Assembly: GCF_900102195.1 (NCBI RefSeq)
Contig: NZ_FNBE01000017.1
Location: 107,275 to 171,274 of the forward strand
Reading direction: 5' to 3'
Origin: Pseudonocardia oroxyli
Lineage (GTDB): Bacteria; Actinomycetota; Actinomycetes; Mycobacteriales; Pseudonocardiaceae
Length of the DNA stretch: 64,000 bases
Shown: positions 48,842-57,738 of the stretch, piece by piece
Layout of the letters: every line of letters begins with the position of its first letter
How positions within the stretch are numbered: the stretch's first letter is position 1
Notes under the pieces: generated by a model
The model's database searches: none
The model's input: only the letters and a program-made list of their open reading frames with translations
Told to the model about the DNA's origin: nothing
Made by a program: the position numbers and the translations under genes

Positions 48842-50908
48842 TCAGACCCGCGCCAGCCTGACCAGCTCCCGCGCCGAGGCGTCGGGCAGGTAGGCGCGGG
48901 TCAGCGCCAGCCCGATCCGCGGCAGGTCCGCCTCGTCGCGGAAGACCAGGTGCAGCGGCGAGTACCGCGGCTGGAACTTCGCCTTGAACGCGTGCAGCGA
49001 GCGGAACCCGTACAGCGGCTCCAGGCGGGCGCCGAGGGTGTCCAGCAGGCGGTCGAGGACGGCGGTGTCCCCGTCGGTGTCGGTGCGGGCCAGCGGTGCC
49101 CCGGACAGCGACACCACGCGTGCGCCCTCCGCCCGGAACGCGAGGCAGGACGAGGCGATCAGGAACTCGACGACCGGCCGGAACCCGTCCTCCCGCCGCC
49201 GCATCACGTCGAGGGTCCAGCCGGTGACCCGTCCGCCTCCGTACACCGGCAGCCAGGACGTGACCCCCTGCACGATCCCGTCGGCGTCGAGCGCCAGCCC
49301 GACGCGGACGTGCGGGTCGAGCGCCTCGTCGACCCCGCCGAGGGTGAACCCCAGCTCGGGCAGGCCCTTGTCGCCGACCCACTGCTCCGAGATCTCCCGC
49401 ACCTGCGCGACGAGCGAGTACCGCTCCTCGGCGAGGGTGACCATCCGGAACCCGACGCCCTGGGCGCCCGCCCGGTTCAGCGCCGACCGGACGTCCTGCC
49501 AGGACTTCCCGCGGAACTCCAGGTCGGGCAGGTCGATCAAGGTGTCCTCGGCGACCTGCGTGGTGCGCCAGCCCGCCGCGCGGGCGGCCTGCGCCAGCTC
49601 GTCCGAGGCCGAGAACAGGCACGCCACCAGCCCGGCCGTCTCGCTGCGGGCGCGGAACTCGGCCACCGCGCCCACCGGGTCGGCGCCCACGGGGTCGCCG
49701 AGCCCGATCGCGACGCCGGCGTGCCGCTGCCAGGCGACGACGGTGTCCCCGGCGGCGGTGCGGAACCAGTCGTTGTCCGGCCAGGTCGCCATCCACGACA
49801 GCGTGCCGCCGCCGTACCGCTCGACGAGCGCGACGGCGGTCTCCCGGTCGGTCAGCCCGCCCGCGGCCCGCCGACCGCGCCGCGACGGCACCCGCCACGC
49901 CCGCCGCCCGATCACCAGCACCGCGAACAGCACGGCGTAGGCCAGGCGGTCCGCCACGAAGATCCCCGGCGCCTGGCCGAGCTCGATCTCCCCGCCCGCC
50001 TCCCCGCCCGCCACCGCCACCGCCCCCGCCGCGACGCCGACGAGGAGCCCGACGGCGACGTTGAGCGCCGCCCAGCCGACGACCCAGCGCCAGGCGACCC
50101 GGTGCCCCTTGCGCAGGCCGTTCACCGCGAGCCCGGTGATCACCACGTTGAGCACGATGTCGACCCACGTGCTCTCGGGGTCGGCGGTCGAGCCCAGCGG
50201 CCCGTCGTTCGGCAGCGCCACACTCAGCACGGACCCGGCGGTGAGCAGGACCAGCACGAACACCGCCAGCAGCCGCCACTCGCGCCGGGTCGGCCTGCCG
50301 GGCGCGGCGAGCCCGAGCCGCGCCCGCACCAGCCGCGGTCCGACGGCGAGCGCCAGTCCCACCGCCACCAGGTGCTCGAGATCGGCCAGCGACCCCAGGT
50401 ACACGGCGCTGGCCAGCACGTACAGGCCGAGGGCGAGGCGCAGCCGCAGCCGCCAGGGCGGGCGCAGGACCGCGCTCGTCACCGCCGCGGCCGCCAGCGA
50501 CCCGGCGGAGAACCCGACGTCGAGCAGGGTGGCGGTGCGGTCCGCCCATCCCCACCCGTGCCCGCGGACGGCGACCAGGAACCCGAGCGCGGCCAGGATG
50601 CCGGTCAGCTGCCCGACGACGGCCGCGACCGCGGCGACCCGCGTCCCCAGCCGCCACTCGGCGTACCCCACCAGCAACGCGAAGCTGCCGGTCATGGCCA
50701 GGTAGAACAGCGGCACCACGGCGAAGAACGGGCCCGTCAGCAACGTCCACCAGCGGCCCGCCTCCAGCGACGGCACGCCGTAGGCGACCATCGGGTACCA
50801 GGACGCGTCCTCGGCGGCCCGCCAGAGGGTGCCGGTCGCGAGCCCGAGCACGATCATCGCGACCACGACGGCGCTGGTGAACGGCAGCCGCCTGATCAGG
50901 TGCGTCAT
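48842..50908 (-). CDS. Rhomboid-like membrane domain fused to DUF2156 aminoacyl-lipid transferase domain
   Basis: 688 residues. Residues about 10-230 form a multi-helix region resembling rhomboid-fold proteins, including LLDVGFSAGSLAAAA (compare GxSG) and a later DLEHLVAVGLALAVGP; more helices follow to about 355. Residues about 365-688 are DUF2156, the catalytic domain of MprF/LysX that transfers an amino acid from aminoacyl-tRNA to phosphatidylglycerol (YGGGTLSWMATWPDNDWFRT, VAIGLGDPVGADPVGAVAEF, FRMVTLAEERYSLVAQVREI, LYGFRSLHAFKAKFQPRYSP). Unlike mycobacterial LysX it has no lysyl-tRNA synthetase domain. It probably modifies membrane lipids or another surface target; the amino acid is unknown. 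ATG start, divergent from the metallo-hydrolase pseudogene. Confidence 0.85.
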   Translation of the reverse strand: MTHLIRRLPFTSAVVVAMIVLGLATGTLWRAAEDASWYPMVAYGVPSLEAGRWWTLLTGPFFAVVPLFYLAMTGSFALLVGYAEWRLGTRVAAVAAVVGQLTGILAALGFLVAVRGHGWGWADRTATLLDVGFSAGSLAAAAVTSAVLRPPWRLRLRLALGLYVLASAVYLGSLADLEHLVAVGLALAVGPRLVRARLGLAAPGRPTRREWRLLAVFVLVLLTAGSVLSVALPNDGPLGSTADPESTWVDIVLNVVITGLAVNGLRKGHRVAWRWVVGWAALNVAVGLLVGVAAGAVAVAGGEAGGEIELGQAPGIFVADRLAYAVLFAVLVIGRRAWRVPSRRGRRAAGGLTDRETAVALVERYGGGTLSWMATWPDNDWFRTAAGDTVVAWQRHAGVAIGLGDPVGADPVGAVAEFRARSETAGLVACLFSASDELAQAARAAGWRTTQVAEDTLIDLPDLEFRGKSWQDVRSALNRAGAQGVGFRMVTLAEERYSLVAQVREISEQWVGDKGLPELGFTLGGVDEALDPHVRVGLALDADGIVQGVTSWLPVYGGGRVTGWTLDVMRRREDGFRPVVEFLIASSCLAFRAEGARVVSLSGAPLARTDTDGDTAVLDRLLDTLGARLEPLYGFRSLHAFKAKFQPRYSPLHLVFRDEADLPRIGLALTRAYLPDASARELVRLARV

Positions 50909-50951
50909 CCGGAGAGGGTCGCACGGGCGCAGACGGCGTTACCGTCGGATC

Positions 50952-51781
50952 ATGTGCTTCGCAGACGAGCCCGGCGGCGCGCCCCGACCCGCGCCCGGCG
51001 TCGCCGTGGACCCGATCGCGCTCGAGCCGGTCGACGAGGTGCGGATCACGACCCTGGTGGAGAACACCTTCGACGCGTTGCTCGTCGGCTCCGCGCGGGT
51101 CGCACGAGCCGGGCTGGGGGCGGGTCGGGTCGAGGCGCCGCAGTTCCTCGGCGGCGCGGCGGACGTGGGCCTGGTGGCCGAGCACGGGTTCTCCGCGCTG
51201 GTCAAAGTGCGCCGGGGAGCCACGGAGACCGCACTGCTGTTCGACGCCGGACTCTCGCCGGACGCCTTGTCGCTCAACGCCGCGCGCTGGAGGCGGAGGG
51301 CTTCGCGCTCGTCGAGCGGCGGGTCCCGTCGCTGCTCGTCGACGGCGCGGTGCTGATCACCGGCGAGGTCGACCGGACCACCGACTTCGAGCTCGGCATG
51401 CCCGCCGCGCACCAGGCCTGGACCGGGGACGACTGGGAGCCGGACCCGTGGGTGCTCGACGACCAGGCCCTCGTCGTGCACGTCCGGGACCGCGGTCTCG
51501 TGGTGCTGACCGGATGCGGGCACGCGGGCGCGGTGAACATCGTGCGGCACGCGCAGCGGCTCACCGGCGTGTCGGAGCTGCACGCCCTGGTCGGCGGCCT
51601 GCACCTCGGCGGCGCGCACTTCGAGCCGGTGATCGCCCCGACCGTGGCGGCGCTGCGGGCGCTCGCACCCGCCGTGGTCGTCGGAGGCCACTGCACCGGC
51701 TGGAAGGCGCAACACGCCCTCGCCGCAGCCCTGCCGGACGCCTACCTCCCGCCCAGCGCGGGCAGTACGTACCGGCTGTGA
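50952..51781 (+). pseudogene. Metallo-beta-lactamase-fold hydrolase with internal deletion and frameshift
   Basis: From ATG 50952 the frame encodes a typical N-terminus (VRITTLVENTFDALLVGS, VAEHGFSALVKVRRG, ALLFDAGLSPDALSLNA). From about 51281 the family continues in another frame (RALEAEGFALVERRVPSLLV, LITGEVDRTTDFELG, VVLTGCGHAGAVNIVRHAQR, HALVGGLHLGG, VVVGGHCTGWKAQHALAAAL). Between them, where family members have the zinc motif HxHxDH and neighbouring residues (about 60-70 codons), nothing is present. So roughly 200 bp have been lost out of frame, removing metal ligands. Related to dihydropterin-type MBL phosphate synthases or arylsulfatase-like hydrolases. No functional enzyme can be made. 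Confidence 0.78.
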
Positions 51782-51788
51782 CCGCGGC

Positions 51789-52466
51789 TCACAGGTGTTT
51801 GAGGGCCTCGCGGCGCGAGAGCGGGGAGAGGTCCGGGTGGGCGTCGACGAACTCGCGGACCCACAGCGGGTCGGTGCGGGCGTGTTGGCGCAGCGCCCAG
51901 CCGATCCCCTTGCGCAGGAAGAAGTCCTCGTCCTTGAGGCTGGCCTCGATCGCCTCGCCCAGCAGGGCGGTGTCGGTGGCCTCCTTCGCCATCAGCTGGC
52001 AGATGATCGAGGCGCGCCGCAGCCACGGATCGGGGTCGGTGGCCCAGCGCCGCATGACCGGGACGACCCGGCCGGGGTCCGCGCGCACCAGCGGGCCGAC
52101 CAGGCGGTTCGCGATCTCGTCGACGTGGTCCCACCAGGCGCCGGACACGATCCAGTGCCGGTAGCGGGGGAGCCAGTCCGCGTCCGGCATGCGGGCGAGC
52201 GACCGGTGGGCGCACAGGGCCGTGGCGAGGTAGCGCTCCTCGCGGAACTCCGCGCCGTCCCACAGAGCGTCGACGACGCGGGCCAGGACGTCCGCGGTCG
52301 GCGGCGGCGCGACGGCCAGGCACTCGCGCAGGATCCGGGCGCGGACCGGTTGCGGCACCCCGCGGAAGGGCAGGGCGGACTTCATGTAGGCCTGCATGGT
52401 CGGCGCCTGCTCGGGATCGGCCGCGCGCGCGAGCGCGGCGCGCAGGTCGGCCACCAACGGGTGCAT
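51789..52466 (-). CDS. AlkD-like DNA alkylation repair protein (HEAT-like)
   Basis: 225 residues, all helical, built of HEAT-like repeats: YMKSALPFRGVPQPVRARIL, SGAWWDHVDEIANRLVGPLV, MRRWATDPDPWLRRASIICQ and DEDFFLRKGIGWALRQHART. The K-G-I-G-W-A-L-R stretch is the AlkD signature of the glycosylase that removes N7/N3-alkylated purines. No iron-sulfur or helix-hairpin-helix motif is expected. ATG start. Its 3' end faces the metallo-hydrolase pseudogene at a 7-bp distance, with no terminator visible. Divergent from argC; its ATG is about 40 bp from the argC promoter. Confidence 0.85.
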   Translation of the reverse strand: MHPLVADLRAALARAADPEQAPTMQAYMKSALPFRGVPQPVRARILRECLAVAPPPTADVLARVVDALWDGAEFREERYLATALCAHRSLARMPDADWLPRYRHWIVSGAWWDHVDEIANRLVGPLVRADPGRVVPVMRRWATDPDPWLRRASIICQLMAKEATDTALLGEAIEASLKDEDFFLRKGIGWALRQHARTDPLWVREFVDAHPDLSPLSRREALKHL

Positions 52467-52504
52467 GGGGCGAGCCTAGAGCCGTAGGCTCGGGGAAACC
52501 CCCT

Positions 52505-52533
52505 TTGCATGAGCTTGCAGGGGTGTGCATAAT
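52505..52533 (+). promoter_or_regulatory. argC promoter overlapped by ArgR-type operator
   Basis: TTGCAT (-35, 52505-52510) and CATAAT (-10, 52528-52533) with a 17-bp spacer. Three TGCA half-sites start at 52506, 52516 and 52526, exactly 10 bp apart, matching two overlapping actinobacterial ARG boxes (TGCA-N6-TGCA). They cover the whole promoter, so ArgR bound with arginine would block polymerase. The expected transcription start is at or next to GTG 52541, i.e. a leaderless mRNA; no ribosome site is present. Confidence 0.75.
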
Positions 52534-52540
52534 CATCCGC

Positions 52541-53560
52541 GTGGTACGGATCGCAGTGGCAGGAGCCAGTGGCTACGCCGGGGGAGAGCTGTTGCGGCTC
52601 CTCCTGGCCCACCCGAGCGTCGAGATCGGCGCGCTCACGGCGGGCGGCAACGCGGGCCGACGAGTCGGTGAGTTCCAGCCCCACCTGACCCCGCTCGCGG
52701 ACCGGGTGCTCGGCGAGAGCACCGCCGAGGTGCTCGCCGGACACGACGTGGTCTTCCTCGCGCTGCCGCACGGCAAGTCGGCGGAGATCGCGGCGCAGCT
52801 GGGCGAGGGCGTCCTCGTCGTCGACTGCGGGGCGGACCACCGGCTGGCGGACTCCGTGGCCTGGGACCGGTGGTACGGCGGGGAGCACGCCGGGCACTGG
52901 CCCTACGGCCTGCCGGAGCTGCCCGGCGCGCGGGACGCGCTGCGGGGCACCCGGCGGGTCGCCGTCCCCGGCTGCTTCCCCACGGTCTCGTCGCTCGCCC
53001 TGGCCCCGGCCCTGGCGGCCGGGATCGTGGCCCCGGACGTGGTGGTCACCGCGGTCACCGGGACCTCCGGTGCCGGGAAGTCGCTCAAGCCGCACCTGCT
53101 GGGCGCCGAGGTCATGGGCTCGCTCTCCGCCTACGGGGTGGGGGGCGTGCACCGGCACACCCCGGAGATCGCGCAGAACCTGTCGGGGGTGTCCGGTACC
53201 CCGGTACGGGTGAGCTTCACCCCCGTCCTCGCGCCCCTGCCCCGGGGCATCCTCGCGACCTGCACCGCGCCGCTGACCGGAGACGGTGCGGACGCGCGGG
53301 AGGTCTACGAGAAGGCCTACGCCGCCGAGCCGTTCGTCCGGCTGCTGCCCGAGGGGCAGTGGCCCACCACCAAGGCCACGCTCGGCGCCAACACGGTGCA
53401 GCTGCAGGTCGCGGTGGACGCGGACGCGCAGCGGCTCGTGGTGGTCGGCGCGATCGACAACCTGGCCAAGGGCACCGCGGGCGGCGCCGTCCAGTGCATG
53501 AACATCGCGCTCGGCCTCCCCGAGACCACGGGTCTCCCGACCACGGGGATCGCGCCGTGA
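52541..53560 (+). CDS. argC: N-acetyl-gamma-glutamyl-phosphate reductase
   Basis: Third step of arginine synthesis: NADPH reduction of N-acetylglutamyl phosphate to the semialdehyde. 339 residues. VRIAVAGASGYAGGELLRLL (Rossmann GxxGxxG), DVVFLALPHGKSAEIA, PYGLPELPG and the active site VAVPGCFPTVSSLALAP (nucleophilic Cys), then GGVHRHTPEIAQNL (catalytic His). GTG 52541 gives the standard N-terminus and coincides with the predicted transcription start. First gene of argCJBDFRGH; its stop is overlapped by argJ. Confidence 0.97.
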   Translation: MVRIAVAGASGYAGGELLRLLLAHPSVEIGALTAGGNAGRRVGEFQPHLTPLADRVLGESTAEVLAGHDVVFLALPHGKSAEIAAQLGEGVLVVDCGADHRLADSVAWDRWYGGEHAGHWPYGLPELPGARDALRGTRRVAVPGCFPTVSSLALAPALAAGIVAPDVVVTAVTGTSGAGKSLKPHLLGAEVMGSLSAYGVGGVHRHTPEIAQNLSGVSGTPVRVSFTPVLAPLPRGILATCTAPLTGDGADAREVYEKAYAAEPFVRLLPEGQWPTTKATLGANTVQLQVAVDADAQRLVVVGAIDNLAKGTAGGAVQCMNIALGLPETTGLPTTGIAP

Positions 53561-54714
53561 GTGTCGTCGCGCCGCGGGGCTTCCGGGCCGCGGGCATCGC
53601 CGCGGGGCTCAAGGTGAGCGGCAAGCCGGACCTCGCGCTCGTGGTGAACGACGGGCCGGAGCAGACCGCCGCGGCCGTCTTCACCCGCAACAAGGTCAAG
53701 GCCGCCCCCGTCCTGTGGTCCCAGCAGGTCCTGACCACCGGCACGCTCCGCGCGGTCGTCCTCAACTCCGGCGGGGCGAACGCCTGCACCGGCCCCGAGG
53801 GCTTCCAGACCGCGCACGCCACCGCCGAGAAGGCCGCCGAGGTGCTCGGGGTGGGCGCGATCGACGTCGCGATCTGCTCCACCGGGCTGATCGGCGCACA
53901 GCTCCCGCGGGACGTGCTGCTGGCCGGGGTCGAGAAGGCCGCCGCGTCGCTGGACGCCTCACCGGAATCCGGGCTGGCCGCGGCCACCGCGATCATGACG
54001 ACGGACACCGTGGCCAAGCAGGCCGTGGCCGTCCGGGAGGGCTGGTCGGTCGGCGGGATCACCAAGGGCGCCGGGATGATCGCGCCGTCGATGGCCACCA
54101 TGCTGTCGGTCCTCACCACGGACGCCGCGGTGTCGGCGGAGACCCTGGACAGCGCCCTGCGCGCCGCCGTGCGGGTCAGCTTCGACCGGCTGGACGTCGA
54201 CGGGTCGATGTCCACCAACGACACCGTGATCGCGATGGCCTCCGGCGCCTCCGGTGCCGCGCCCTCGGTCGCGGAGCTCACCGTGGCGTTCACCGAGGTC
54301 GCGAAGAGCCTCGCGGCGCAGATGCAGGCGGACGCCGAGGGCGTCACCAAGCGGGCGACGATCCGGGTCACCGGCGCCGCGAGCGAGGACGACGCGGTCA
54401 CGGTCGCCCGCACGGTCGCCCGGGACTCGCTGGTCAAGACCGCGCTGTTCGGGTCGGACCCGAACTGGGGCCGGATCGCCGCCGCGGCGGGCTACGCGGA
54501 GGCGGAGCTGGACCCCGACTCGCTGGACATCACGATCAACGGCGTGCTGCTCTGCCGGGGCGGCGTGGCGGCGGGGGACCGCTCGCTCGCGGACCTCAGC
54601 GGCGAGGACGTCCTGGTCGAGGTCGCGCTCGGGATCGGCGGCGGCGAGGCGGAGATCCTCACCACCGACCTGTCGCACGCGTACGTGGAGGAGAACAGTG
54701 CCTACTCCTCGTGA
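53557..54714 (+). CDS. argJ: Bifunctional glutamate N-acetyltransferase/amino-acid acetyltransferase
   Basis: Transfers acetyl from N-acetylornithine to glutamate, recycling the acetyl group; bifunctional members also use acetyl-CoA. 385 residues, made as one chain that cleaves itself before the Thr in the motif TKGAGMIAPSMATMLSVLTT (Thr near residue 182), giving alpha and beta subunits. Other landmarks: VVLNSGGANACTGPEG, DVDGSMSTNDTVIAMASG and ALFGSDPNWGRI. GTG 53557 overlaps the argC stop. Whether it is mono- or bifunctional cannot be told from sequence here; no argA is in the window. Confidence 0.97.
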   Translation: MSVVAPRGFRAAGIAAGLKVSGKPDLALVVNDGPEQTAAAVFTRNKVKAAPVLWSQQVLTTGTLRAVVLNSGGANACTGPEGFQTAHATAEKAAEVLGVGAIDVAICSTGLIGAQLPRDVLLAGVEKAAASLDASPESGLAAATAIMTTDTVAKQAVAVREGWSVGGITKGAGMIAPSMATMLSVLTTDAAVSAETLDSALRAAVRVSFDRLDVDGSMSTNDTVIAMASGASGAAPSVAELTVAFTEVAKSLAAQMQADAEGVTKRATIRVTGAASEDDAVTVARTVARDSLVKTALFGSDPNWGRIAAAAGYAEAELDPDSLDITINGVLLCRGGVAAGDRSLADLSGEDVLVEVALGIGGGEAEILTTDLSHAYVEENSAYSS

Positions 54715-55615
54715 GGGCGGTAGCCCGGTGATCAGCCCTGGTCGGCTCACCCACGCGGGTGAGAAGGCCGCGGTCCTGGCCGAGGCACTGCCCTGGCTGC
54801 AGCGCTTCCACGGCAAGGTCGTCGTGGTCAAGTACGGCGGCAACGCCATGATCGACGAGGAGCTCAAGCAGGCCTTCGCGCAGGACATGGTGTTCCTGCG
54901 GCTGGCCGGCATCCACCCCGTCGTCGTGCACGGCGGTGGGCCGCAGATCAGCGCGATGCTGAAGCGACTGGGCCTGCCGGGTGAGTTCCGCGGCGGGCTG
55001 CGGGTCACCACGCCCGAGACGATCGACGTGGTCCGGATGGTGCTGGTCGGGCAGGTCGGCCGCGAGCTCGTCGGCCTGATCAACCAGCACGGCCCCTACG
55101 CCGTGGGCCTCTCCGGGGAGGACGCCGGGCTGTTCACCGCCGAGCGGCGCACGGCGCTGGTCGGCGGCGAGGAGGTCGACATCGGCCTGGTCGGAGACGT
55201 GGTGGAGGTCAGCCCCGCGGCGGTGCTGGACATCGTGGCGGCGGGGCGCATCCCCGTGGTCGCCGGTGTCGCGCCGGACGTGGCGGGCCAGGTCCACAAC
55301 ATCAACGCCGACAGCGCGGCCGCCGCGCTGGCGGCCGCGCTCGGCGCCGAGAAGCTCGTGGTGCTCACGGACGTCGAGGGCCTCTACGCGAACTACCCGG
55401 ACCCCGAGTCGATCATCTCGGAGCTGACCGCCGCCGAGCTGGAGCCGATGCTCCCGCAGCTCGAGAGCGGGATGGCCCCGAAGATGGAGGCCTGCCTGCG
55501 CGCGGTGCGGGGCGGGGTCCCCCAGGCGCACGTGATCGACGGCCGCGTGCCGCACTCCGTGCTGCTCGAAGTCTTCACCTCAGCCGGTGTCGGAACCATG
55601 GTGGTGCCCTCATGA
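54698..55615 (+). CDS. argB: Acetylglutamate kinase
   Basis: Phosphorylates N-acetylglutamate with ATP; usually the arginine-feedback step. 305 residues: VVVVKYGGNAM (ATP Lys), PVVVHGGGPQI, LRVTTPETIDVVRMVLVGQV, HNINADSAAAALAAALGAEK and VVLTDVEGLYANYPDPESII. The N-terminal helix (GEKAAVLAEALPWLQRFHGK) is of the arginine-sensitive hexameric type. GTG 54698 follows GGAGGAGAACA inside the end of argJ, an overlap of 17 bp. Stop overlaps argD (ATGA). Confidence 0.96.
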   Translation: MPTPREGGSPVISPGRLTHAGEKAAVLAEALPWLQRFHGKVVVVKYGGNAMIDEELKQAFAQDMVFLRLAGIHPVVVHGGGPQISAMLKRLGLPGEFRGGLRVTTPETIDVVRMVLVGQVGRELVGLINQHGPYAVGLSGEDAGLFTAERRTALVGGEEVDIGLVGDVVEVSPAAVLDIVAAGRIPVVAGVAPDVAGQVHNINADSAAAALAAALGAEKLVVLTDVEGLYANYPDPESIISELTAAELEPMLPQLESGMAPKMEACLRAVRGGVPQAHVIDGRVPHSVLLEVFTSAGVGTMVVPS

Positions 55616-56775
55616 CCAGCAACTACGCCGAGCGGTGGCAGCACTCGCTCATGAACAACTACGGCACCCCGCCGCTCACCCTGGTGCGCGGCGAGGGCGC
55701 CCGCGTCTGGGACGCGGACGGGCGCGAGTACCTCGACCTGCTGGGCGGCATCGCGGTCAACTCCCTCGGCCACGCCCACCCGGCGATCGTCGAGGCGGTC
55801 ACCCGCCAGATCTCCACGCTGGGCCACGTCTCCAACCTCTACATCGCCGAGCCGCCGCTGCTGCTCGCGGAGAAGCTGCGGGACCTGCTCGGCCAGGACT
55901 CGGCGCGGGTGCTGTTCAGCAACTCCGGCGCCGAGGCGAACGAGACGGCGTTCAAGATCGCGCGGCGGACCGGCCGCCCGAAGATCATCGCCTGTGAGCA
56001 GGCGTTCCACGGCCGCACCATGGGTTCGCTGGCCCTGACCGGCCAGCCCGCCAAGCGGGCCCCGTTCGAGCCGATGCCCCCGGGCGTCGTGCACATCCCG
56101 TTCGGGGACGTCGCGGCGCTCGAGGCGGCGGTGGACGAGACCACGGCGGCGGTGTTCCTCGAGCCCATCCTCGGCGAGGCGGGCGTGATCGTGCCGCCGG
56201 AGGGCTACCTGGCGGCGGCACGGGAGATCACCGCGCGGCACGGCGCGCTCCTGGTGCTGGACGAGGTGCAGACCGGCATCGGGCGCACCGGCGCCTGGTT
56301 CGCGCACCAGACGGTCGGGATCGTGCCGGACGTCGTCACCCTGGCCAAGGGCCTGGGCGGCGGCCTGCCGATCGGCGCCTGCATCGGGATCGGGGCGGCG
56401 GCGGGCCTGCTCGAGCCCGGCCAGCACGGCACCACCTTCGGCGGCAACCCGGTCAGCTGCGCCGCGGCCCTCGCGGTCCTGGCCGTGATCGCGAACGACA
56501 ACCTGCTCGAGCACGTGACCACGCTCGGCAAGGAGATCACCGCGGCCGTCGAGCAGATGCCCCTGGTCACCGACGTGTCCGGCGCGGGCCTGCACATCGG
56601 GATCGGCCTGGCCAAGCCGGAGTCCGCGGCGATCACCGCGGCCGCCCGGGAGCGGGGCTACCTGATCAACAACCCGGCGCCGGACCGGCTGCGGCTGGCG
56701 CCGCCCCTCGTGCTCACCCGGGAGGAGGCCCAGGGCTTCCTGGCCGATCTCCCCGACATCCTGCGGAGCGTCTAG
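55612..56775 (+). CDS. argD: Acetylornithine aminotransferase
   Basis: PLP enzyme forming N-acetylornithine from the semialdehyde and glutamate; may also serve lysine synthesis. 387 residues: YLDLLGGIAVNSLGHAHPAI, VLFSNSGAEANETAFKIARR, ACEQAFHGRTMGSLALTGQP, LVLDEVQTGIGRTGAWFAHQ and the PLP Lys in VTLAKGLGGGLPIGACIG, then GTTFGGNPVSCAAALAVLAV. Class III aminotransferase of normal length. ATG overlaps the argB stop. argF starts on the very next base after its stop. Confidence 0.97.
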   Translation: MTSNYAERWQHSLMNNYGTPPLTLVRGEGARVWDADGREYLDLLGGIAVNSLGHAHPAIVEAVTRQISTLGHVSNLYIAEPPLLLAEKLRDLLGQDSARVLFSNSGAEANETAFKIARRTGRPKIIACEQAFHGRTMGSLALTGQPAKRAPFEPMPPGVVHIPFGDVAALEAAVDETTAAVFLEPILGEAGVIVPPEGYLAAAREITARHGALLVLDEVQTGIGRTGAWFAHQTVGIVPDVVTLAKGLGGGLPIGACIGIGAAAGLLEPGQHGTTFGGNPVSCAAALAVLAVIANDNLLEHVTTLGKEITAAVEQMPLVTDVSGAGLHIGIGLAKPESAAITAAARERGYLINNPAPDRLRLAPPLVLTREEAQGFLADLPDILRSV

Positions 56776-57738
56776 ATGGTCCGGCACTTCCTGCGGGACG
56801 ACGACCTCAGCGCCGCCGAACAGGCCGAGGTCCTCGCGCTGGCGGCGGAGCTGAAGGCGGAGCGGTTCGCGGCGGGGGAGAGGAGCCTGCGGAACGACCG
56901 ATCGGCGCTGCCGCTGCACGGCCCGCGCCCGGTCGCGGTGATCTTCGACAAGGCGTCCACCCGCACCCGGGTCTCCTTCGAGGTCGGCATCACCCAGCTC
57001 GGCGGGCAGCCGGTGATCCTGGACGGCACCACCAGCCAGCTCGGCCGCGGCGAGACGATCTCCGACACCGCGCGGGTGCTCTCGCGCTTCGTCGACGCCA
57101 TCGTCTGGCGCACCTCGGGGCAGGAGCGGATCGCCGAGATGGCCGCCGCGGCCACCGTCCCGGTGGTCAACGCGCTGACCGACGAGTTCCACCCGTGCCA
57201 GGTCCTCGCGGACCTGCAGACGATCCGGGAGCGGTTCGGTCGCACCGCCGGGCTCACCCTGACCTACCTGGGGGACGGCGCGAACAACATGGCCCACTCG
57301 CTGCTCCTCGGCGGGGTGCTGGCGGGCCTGCACGTGCGGATCTGCGCGCCCGAGGGCTTCCAGCCGGACCCGGAGGTCCTGCAGGCGGCGAAGGCCCACG
57401 GCAGCGAGACCGGCGGGTCGGCGGAACTCATCGGGGACCCGGGCGCCGCGGCCGAGGGCGCGGACGTGCTGGTCACCGACACCTGGGTGTCGATGGGCCA
57501 GGAGGCGGACGGGCTGGACCGCGCGGCGCCGTTTCGGCCGTACCAGATCAACGCCGAGCTGCTGGGCAAGGCGAACAGCGGCGCGATCGTGCTGCACTGC
57601 CTGCCCGCCCACCGCGGGGACGAGATCACCGACGAGGTGCTCGACGGTCCCGCCAGCGCGGTGTGGGACGAGGCGGAGAACCGGCTCCACGCCCAGAAGG
57701 CGCTCCTGGCGTGGCTGATGGACCCCGCCCGCACATGA
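56776..57738 (+). CDS. argF: Ornithine carbamoyltransferase
   Basis: Joins ornithine and carbamoyl phosphate to give citrulline. 320 residues: FDKASTRTRVSFEVGITQLG (STRTR carbamoyl-phosphate loop), VDAIVWRTSGQERIAEMA, DEFHPCQVLADLQTIRERFG (HPCQ), YLGDGANNMAHSLLLGG, VTDTWVSMGQE and VLHCLPAHRGDEITDEVLDG. ATG directly abuts the argD stop (TAG|ATG). Its stop overlaps argR. Confidence 0.97.
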   Translation: MVRHFLRDDDLSAAEQAEVLALAAELKAERFAAGERSLRNDRSALPLHGPRPVAVIFDKASTRTRVSFEVGITQLGGQPVILDGTTSQLGRGETISDTARVLSRFVDAIVWRTSGQERIAEMAAAATVPVVNALTDEFHPCQVLADLQTIRERFGRTAGLTLTYLGDGANNMAHSLLLGGVLAGLHVRICAPEGFQPDPEVLQAAKAHGSETGGSAELIGDPGAAAEGADVLVTDTWVSMGQEADGLDRAAPFRPYQINAELLGKANSGAIVLHCLPAHRGDEITDEVLDGPASAVWDEAENRLHAQKALLAWLMDPART

